This document shows, in pieces, positions 6,619-12,600 of a DNA stretch of 13,980 nucleotides. The DNA comes from Methanobacteriota archaeon (GTDB lineage Archaea; Thermoplasmatota; Poseidoniia; Poseidoniales; Poseidoniaceae). The notes under the pieces are model-generated. The model saw only the letters and a program-made list of their open reading frames with translations, was not told where the DNA came from and searched no databases. The DNA lies in assembly GCA_018623995.1 (NCBI GenBank), contig JAAZUV010000021.1, forward strand, positions 1 to 13,980, in the 5' to 3' direction. The position numbers were made by a program, and so were the translations under genes. Position 1 is the first letter of the stretch. Each line of letters begins with the position of its first letter.

Positions 6619-7890
6619 TCAAGTCGGCGAACAATCGGAGATTGTCACTGTTTCGAGGATTCGAGAGCTAACAGCGACTTGATAGTCGGAGATGGTGATG
6701 GAATTCTTCAATCGTTGGATAAGTTGCATGTCAATGCCAAACGGACCATCCAAAGTCATAATGACATCATCCACTTCGACAGGCGAACCAATGTGCTTGT
6801 GAATCTGAATGCCTACGCCATGGTCGATAGCCTCACCTTGCTTCGAACGACCAGCCCCCGCTTCACACAGCACTTGGCCAATGGAGAGTGCATCAAGATC
6901 GGCCACAACTCCAGATTGTTCTGCGTGAAGTGTGTATTGTTGAGGTGCACGTGGTAAAACGCTCCATGGGTCGTCAAGGAGTTGCTGAGCAAGAGCAGGT
7001 TCAACCCCTTGACGTTCGAGCATGAACTTGAACTCTCGAAGGGCTAAACCGTTCTGAATGGACTCAGAAATGTCAAAACCCAATGCATTTGCTTGAGCGT
7101 ATACCAACTCCATCGTATCATGTGGACCCATTCCTTTGAGACAGGCAATGGACTCAGCAATTTCATGACTGTTTCCAAGCCATTCGCCAATGGGATGATC
7201 CATCTGTGTGAGTTGTGCTTTGACTTCAATTCCAAGTTCAGTCCCTACACGGACCATGGATTTGGCGAGTTTTCGTGCATCTTCGGAGTGTTGCATAAAC
7301 GCTGCTCGTCCAAATTTCACATCAAGTACCAGCGACTGAATGCCTTCAGCAGCTTTCTTCGATAAGATGGATGCTGTAATCAATCCAATACAAGGAACAG
7401 TTGCGGTTACATCACGGATGGCATAGAGAATGGAATCAGTTGGAGCAATTTCAGCTGTTTGACGAGATATGAAGCACGGATTTGTTGTCATCTCATCGAT
7501 GGACAGACCCGTATTGAATCCAGGGATGGATTCTAATTTGTCAATGGTCCCTCCAGTGTGTGCTAGACCTCTACCTGCAAGCATGGGCACAACTGCTCCA
7601 CATGCACGCAATGCTGGTGCGAGAATCAAACTCATCTTATCGCCCACACCTCCTGTGGAATGTTTGTCAACTGCAGAATCACGTGGTGGTAAGCGTTCTC
7701 CTTGTTCGAGCATGGCTTTGGTGAGGTAGGTTGTTTCTTGAGCATCCAATCCATTGATTTGGCATGCCATCAGAAATGCGCCAATCTGTTCATTTGGAAT
7801 TTCATGAAGATGTTGAATGAACCATTCAATTTCATCTTGGGCGAGTGCCAATCCATCCCGCTTTTTTGCAAGCAGATTTGGAATGTGCAT
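6619..7890 (-). CDS. deoA: Thymidine / pyrimidine-nucleoside phosphorylase
   Basis: This enzyme cleaves thymidine (or uridine and deoxyuridine) with phosphate to give the free base and (deoxy)ribose 1-phosphate, a salvage and catabolic step. Numbered from ATG 7890 (423 residues), it has KKRDG near the N-terminus, the phosphate-binding VDKHSTGGVGDK (75-86), the family signature AGRGLAHTGGTIDKLES (105-121), and the base-binding residues Arg159, Ser174 and Lys178 in RDVTATV and ITASILSKK. Its length matches the bacterial-type enzyme. The archaeal AMP phosphorylase of the same family has about 80 additional N-terminal residues, which are absent here. The frame extends to TTG 7899, which forms a TTGA overlap with the upstream oxygenase stop. 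I prefer ATG 7890 because it reproduces the usual spacing to KKRDG. AMP phosphorylase activity remains possible but is less likely. Confidence 0.9.
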   Translation of the reverse strand: MHIPNLLAKKRDGLALAQDEIEWFIQHLHEIPNEQIGAFLMACQINGLDAQETTYLTKAMLEQGERLPPRDSAVDKHSTGGVGDKMSLILAPALRACGAVVPMLAGRGLAHTGGTIDKLESIPGFNTGLSIDEMTTNPCFISRQTAEIAPTDSILYAIRDVTATVPCIGLITASILSKKAAEGIQSLVLDVKFGRAAFMQHSEDARKLAKSMVRVGTELGIEVKAQLTQMDHPIGEWLGNSHEIAESIACLKGMGPHDTMELVYAQANALGFDISESIQNGLALREFKFMLERQGVEPALAQQLLDDPWSVLPRAPQQYTLHAEQSGVVADLDALSIGQVLCEAGAGRSKQGEAIDHGVGIQIHKHIGSPVEVDDVIMTLDGPFGIDMQLIQRLKNSITISDYQVAVSSRILETVTISDCSPT

Positions 7891-7895
7891 CAAAA

Positions 7896-8852
7896 TCAAC
7901 TCTCAGATGCCAAGCCAATCTCTGCAAGACGTTGATGGAGGTAATCGCCCGCCGAAATCGATGGATAGTCCGCAGAACCACTGGTCTGTTCGATAAATTC
8001 TGGCAGCGGTGTCAAGTCGATTTCGTTTCGAGGATGCACGAACATTGGCATCGAGAATCGACGCTGAGTGGGGTCTCCTGGATTGACTACACGATGGGTC
8101 GTCGATTTGAACAATCCATTCGTGAGGTTCTGAATCATATCTCCTGAATCAACGATGATTTGTTCGTGATTGCCTTCAACATCGATCCATGTTCCATCAT
8201 GATCCATGACTTGGAGACCGGCTGCAGTTGCAGTCATCAGGAGTGTGATGAAATTGATGTCCTCGTGCGCAGCGGAACGAACAGCACCATCAGGTGTGGA
8301 GGATTCGAGTGGCGGATAGTGAATGATACGCATGATCGTATTTCCTTTTTCAGCCATTGATGGCAGCCAATCGGATTGCTTGCCAAGATACAAACTGCAT
8401 GCTGCAAGAAGTTGATTTGAGATGGCCTCCATTTGGTTGTAGAGGTCATCGACCTTTTCCTCAAATTTCGGAATGTGCTCATTCGGCCAGATGTTCATAG
8501 GATATTTATTGTCCGTTTCACTACCTTGTTGCCCACGACCAGTTTGCCAAAATTCCTTCAAGTCCGGTGCTGGGTTGTCTTTCGCATGTTCAACACCAAA
8601 CGCTGTGTAACCCCTCTGGTGCGAAATCTCTGGTTTTGCATACAATCGTTTAACAGATTCATCGAGCATGAAGAAGGATTCTGCTTCCTCGTATGTGTCC
8701 TCAATCAGTGAGAGGTCAATGCCGTGATTGGTCAAGGCAAAGAAGCCAATATCGGCCAATGAATCTCCAATGGTTTGAATGAATGAATTGACTCGTTGTT
8801 CATCACCTGATGTGAAATCACTGAGATCAGCGATTGGCAATGGACGCGTCAA
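7896..8852 (-). CDS. Isopenicillin-N-synthase-like Fe(II)/2-oxoglutarate oxygenase
   Basis: This is a cytoplasmic non-haem iron oxygenase of the family that includes isopenicillin N synthase, ACC oxidase and gibberellin oxidases. The substrate cannot be read from sequence. Numbered from TTG 8852 (318 residues), it has a DIOX_N-like N-terminus (PLPIADLSDF, then FFALTNHGI), and a jelly-roll core with the iron ligands His196 and Asp198 (AAHEDINFITLL) and His253 (STTHRVVNP), plus Arg265-x-Ser267 (RRFSMPMFVHP), which binds the 2-oxoglutarate carboxylate. The frame opens at TTG 8882, directly after an in-frame TGA. I favour TTG 8852 because AGGTGA (8857-8862) sits five bases before it and the domain starts there. 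That AGGTGA contains the stop of the upstream gene, so translation is probably coupled. The stop overlaps the open frame of the phosphorylase gene. Confidence 0.88.
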   Translation of the reverse strand: MTRPLPIADLSDFTSGDEQRVNSFIQTIGDSLADIGFFALTNHGIDLSLIEDTYEEAESFFMLDESVKRLYAKPEISHQRGYTAFGVEHAKDNPAPDLKEFWQTGRGQQGSETDNKYPMNIWPNEHIPKFEEKVDDLYNQMEAISNQLLAACSLYLGKQSDWLPSMAEKGNTIMRIIHYPPLESSTPDGAVRSAAHEDINFITLLMTATAAGLQVMDHDGTWIDVEGNHEQIIVDSGDMIQNLTNGLFKSTTHRVVNPGDPTQRRFSMPMFVHPRNEIDLTPLPEFIEQTSGSADYPSISAGDYLHQRLAEIGLASES

Positions 8853-8856
8853 CAAA

Positions 8857-8862
8857 TCACCT
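8857..8862 (-). promoter_or_regulatory. Ribosome binding site of the oxygenase gene, overlapping the upstream stop codon
   Basis: Minus-strand AGGTGA contains the TGA stop of the Bax-inhibitor-like gene and lies just before TTG 8852, with five bases between AGGTG and TTG. It supports 8852 as the start over the TTG at 8882. Confidence 0.5.
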
Positions 8863-9597
8863 GTTATCTCGTAGTTTGGCAATCAATCGGAGCATCTCAA
8901 AGTAGACCCAAATAACAGTCACCATGATTCCAAAAGCGCCCCACCACTCTTGCTTCTTTGGAGCGCCCATGCGAACACCTGCATCGATCATACCGAAATT
9001 CGAAATCAACATCAGCGATGCTACAGTGATGATAAAGACGCTGATTCCAATACCAATTGGCCCTGAGGAATGAAGGAACGGTATGGTCCATGGTGTAAGG
9101 AAGAAGAGGAAGGCATTGATGAGATACATCAGGAAAATCGATCCAGCTAGGGTGAATACGATTTTGTTGAAGGTTGGTGTTGGACGCAGGATTCCAACCG
9201 AATAGATCGTGAGCATGCACGCTACAACACCAAATGTGGCAAGTCCAGCTTGAATGGCAATCCCTGGATAAAGAATCTCGAACACGAGCGTCAGTGGTCC
9301 GATGAATAATCCTTCAAGGGTCGCATAAACGATGACAAACGCAGTAGGTTCTGCTGGCCGAGAAAACCATAGGAACATACCCATACCCATTGTACCAAAC
9401 ATCCCTAGCAACATCATCGGATAGAGGAGCGCAGGCATAATGAAACCAAGTGCAACGGAGCCAACTGCACTAACCGTTGCTAATCCAAACAAAATACCTG
9501 TTTTTTGCAGTGTTCCTTCAAGCGTCATTCTGTCATTGCCTTGAATCGAATTCCAAAAGGCTGGTTTGAAGACAGGGTTGGTCGAGTTGTATGCCAT
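8857..9597 (-). CDS. Bax inhibitor-1 / YccA family membrane protein
   Basis: This 246-residue integral membrane protein has seven likely helices (about residues 32-52, 57-77, 85-106, 112-134, 146-168, 178-201 and 218-238). The N-terminus MAYNSTNPVFKPAFW followed by DRMTLEGTLQKTG resembles the prokaryotic Bax1-I group, where a short cytoplasmic NPVF segment and MT...KT precede the first helix. Relatives include YccA, an interactor of FtsH, and BsYetJ, a pH-gated calcium leak channel; the specific role here is unknown. ATG 9597 has AAGGAAG (9601-9607) upstream. The frame extends to 9837, but the extra 80 residues lie over the 3' end of the upstream gene and are not protein-like. The gene lies 40 bases after the giant surface protein gene, and its stop codon is part of the ribosome site of the oxygenase gene. 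Confidence 0.88.
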   Translation of the reverse strand: MAYNSTNPVFKPAFWNSIQGNDRMTLEGTLQKTGILFGLATVSAVGSVALGFIMPALLYPMMLLGMFGTMGMGMFLWFSRPAEPTAFVIVYATLEGLFIGPLTLVFEILYPGIAIQAGLATFGVVACMLTIYSVGILRPTPTFNKIVFTLAGSIFLMYLINAFLFFLTPWTIPFLHSSGPIGIGISVFIITVASLMLISNFGMIDAGVRMGAPKKQEWWGAFGIMVTVIWVYFEMLRLIAKLRDNR

Positions 9598-9600
9598 GGT

Positions 9601-9607
9601 CTTCCTT
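9601..9607 (-). promoter_or_regulatory. Ribosome binding site deciding the start of the Bax-inhibitor-like gene
   Basis: Minus-strand AAGGAAG lies immediately upstream of ATG 9597 (three bases from its end, five from AAGGA) and rules in that start over the longer open frame to 9837. Confidence 0.55.
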
Positions 9608-9637
9608 GGAATCGGTCCTTTGTCAAGGTTACGCGAC

Positions 9638-12600
9638 TCAACCCTGTTCAGCAACCTGTTGTTGATAGTACTCTTCCAATTGGTCAAGGGTCCATCCAAG
9701 GTCAAGGTATTGTTGCAACATGGCTTCATCCCACCCAGGGAATCGTTCCAACTCGCTCGCAAGTGGAGAACTGTTTTCATCACCACGTCCATCCAAAACG
9801 GGTTGTTCCCATTGCGCTTCGGTTCCAACGACATCATCGATGTGTTGATCGGTTACCCAATCCTTTCGAGCCTCGTTCTCTTTCCGGGATTGAAGAATGC
9901 CGTAAACAGCCCCGATGAGGAGCAAGAGTCCACCAATCATCAACAAGAGCATGAACGTTTCACCGAATCCTTCCTCAGCTTCACCGCTTGCATCGCCTGC
10001 CTTCTCGTTTCGCTGCTCCAAGGAACAACCGGAAACATCGGTCGGTGTATTCGCCGGTGTATCTGGACATTCGTCAGCTGCGTTGAGGACACCATCTTGG
10101 TCGTCGTCCGTGCTTGATTCGTCCGTTTCGTTTGTATCAGGTTCGACCGGTTGAATGCCGCCAAGGTCGCAACCAAGTGCGCCAGCTTCATTGACACCGT
10201 CCCCATCAGCATCAGCCATGTTGATTGCATCTTCAGGTGAGACTGCTTCCACCGATGGATCGAGGGCTGTTGCTTGGGCCCAACTCACTTCAACAGCATC
10301 GAGTATGCAATCTCCATCGGTATCTGCGTTGAACGGATTGCCGCCAAGCGTGTATTCATCAAGATTGGAAAGACCATCATTATCGTTGTCGGCATCGGAC
10401 TCTAAGACACCGTCAATGGTACTAACGGTTCGATTCAACCCGTAGTTCACCTCGTAGATGTCTGGCATTCCATCGTTGTCGGTATCCGTGACATTGTCTA
10501 GACGGTTCCAATCAGCATACCACGATTGGATGTAGGGTTCAGCAACCTCGGCAGAGGTGATGATGAGTCCCATCTCTCGATTGCGAACCATCGCTGAATC
10601 GCCCCAATTGATGCTTGAGATGAGGACGGATTCACCATCGACGATGGCGCCTTTGTTGTGAAGTTTCATGACGTCATCGTCCTCGCTCATGATGACGGCA
10701 GATGCGTCCCAGCCATTCGTGATGTTCCAATCGTTGTTGATTCGGTCGACAACATCTTGAATGTCTTCGTCGAGGTAGGCGCCGTTGATGATCAAGCGAA
10801 TGGACACGCCATCCATCGCAGCCTGCTCCAACGCTGAAACAACTGGATTCTCCCCCCAACCCCATTTCCAATTGAGATCGAGGTATTGCAAGGAAAGCAG
10901 AATTTGGTCTTCTGCAGACTGAATCATCTCGGTTAATCCATCAACACAATCGTCAGGACACGTGAGCAATTGGCCACTGTAGGTTCCTGTGAAACTCGTT
11001 GCAGTTGCTTGGTCGATGGTTTGTGCCTCTGGAATGGAGTAGGAATTTGTTGGTGCAATAGGTGAGACGGCTTGGACATACATGGACGCTTCATCGAATG
11101 CCATCTTTGATCGAACGTTGTTGGCAAGTTGGACACTATCAACAATGATCCCCCAGTCTCGGTTTCCACGGTCACCGTCGTATGGCAAGGAGGAGGGTTT
11201 CCAATTGCCAGATCCAATCCATACTGATGCATCATCACGTACAGCAACTTTGGCGTGGAGATAGAGGTAAGGGTCGTCTCCTGAGCCACCGAACCAATGG
11301 ACGCTGAGACCAGCATTTTTCAGTGCATAGGCATAGGCTTCTTGCCCTTGTTTGTCGTTCGAATTCCACCAGTCTTCTGGCTCATTAAGGACTACGACAA
11401 CGTTCACGCCACGATCGTGTGCATTGATGAGCGCCTGCATCAACTCGCTCGACTGAAGAATGTAGAGGTGGACGTGGAGGGACGTTTGTGCACCATCGAT
11501 CCAGTTGAGTAAATCCATCAATCCATGCTCTGGAGCAATGAGTGGCGTGATCGATGTCGCATCATTGAATTGTACATCACCACAGAAATCACTTGCACCG
11601 AGACGTCCCCAGCGCTGATGCCAATCAGCGGATTGATTCGTATCGGTCATGACTCCACAGCCATCCCCTCGATAGAGGATGAGATTGTCGATACCACTCA
11701 CGGGTTCTGAGAGAGAAACTCCATTCCAACCTTCCGTGTCCACTGGACCGTTCTTGTAAACGATGGTGTCGGCTACTAGCCCTGTAGGGTGAATGAGTTG
11801 CAGGGCCATGCCACTGTCGAGCAGATAAATTGGGTTCTCCATGGCAACGCCCATGTCAAGGATGTTGCCGTCCTCAAACAATTCCAAAGCTGCAACATCG
11901 TTTGAAAGTTTGACAGACGATGACGCATCGATTTGGAGGTTGGTGATGGTGGATTCAAACGATGTTCCATCCGAAGCAATCCGCTTGACCGTCCACCCGT
12001 TGAGCATGGCAGCTTCTGTTCCGACGTTTGTGAGTTCAAAGAATTCCATTTCAGTTGAGATGGATGATACACCGTCCCACATAATTGAACTGAATTTGAT
12101 GTCGTCGATGGAGGCCATCATGCTTGCGTCTGGTTCAGGTGTGCCAGGGGTTGGCCAGAGGAATTCGACCCATTCATCGTTCGTAGCGTTGTATCCATAC
12201 GATCCACATGTCGTGCTGAGTGAGGAAGCTGGAGGCGTAATTGAAAGCACAAGTTCTCCATCAGGATTCATCAAATTCATCGAACTCACATCGTCCAAAT
12301 CAGGTCCGAAGATGTCGTGTTGAAGTTCGACGACAACCCGGCTCATTGGTGCAAGAATTGTGCTATTGGACGTTGACTCCCAAAGCATGCTTGCGTCGAT
12401 GAATTGGCGCCCCATAAGTGGGTTCGAGGTGTAATCCGCACCCACCATCCAACGACTCAAATTGATGTCTTCGTTTCCTTCATTGTACAATTCAATCCAA
12501 TCCGCTGCAGGTTGGAAGGATGGAAGGTCACAAGAGGTCACGATTTCTGTGACAACGAGGTTTTCACTTCCCGAATACGCAGACCAGACTGGATTTTCTT

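Noticed and set aside
6619..7890. Annotation as archaeal AMP phosphorylase
   Set aside because: The length and missing N-terminal extension fit the thymidine/pyrimidine phosphorylase form better; recorded as a lesser alternative.
9598..9837. Eighty-residue N-terminal extension of the Bax-inhibitor-like protein
   Set aside because: It lies over the 3' end of the giant surface protein gene, whose tail is clearly protein-like, and it has no ribosome site. ATG 9597 has one and matches the family N-terminus.
9566..10117. 183-codon plus-strand frame antisense to the giant protein tail and the Bax-inhibitor gene
   Set aside because: It is opposite confidently assigned coding sequence and its translation has no family features.
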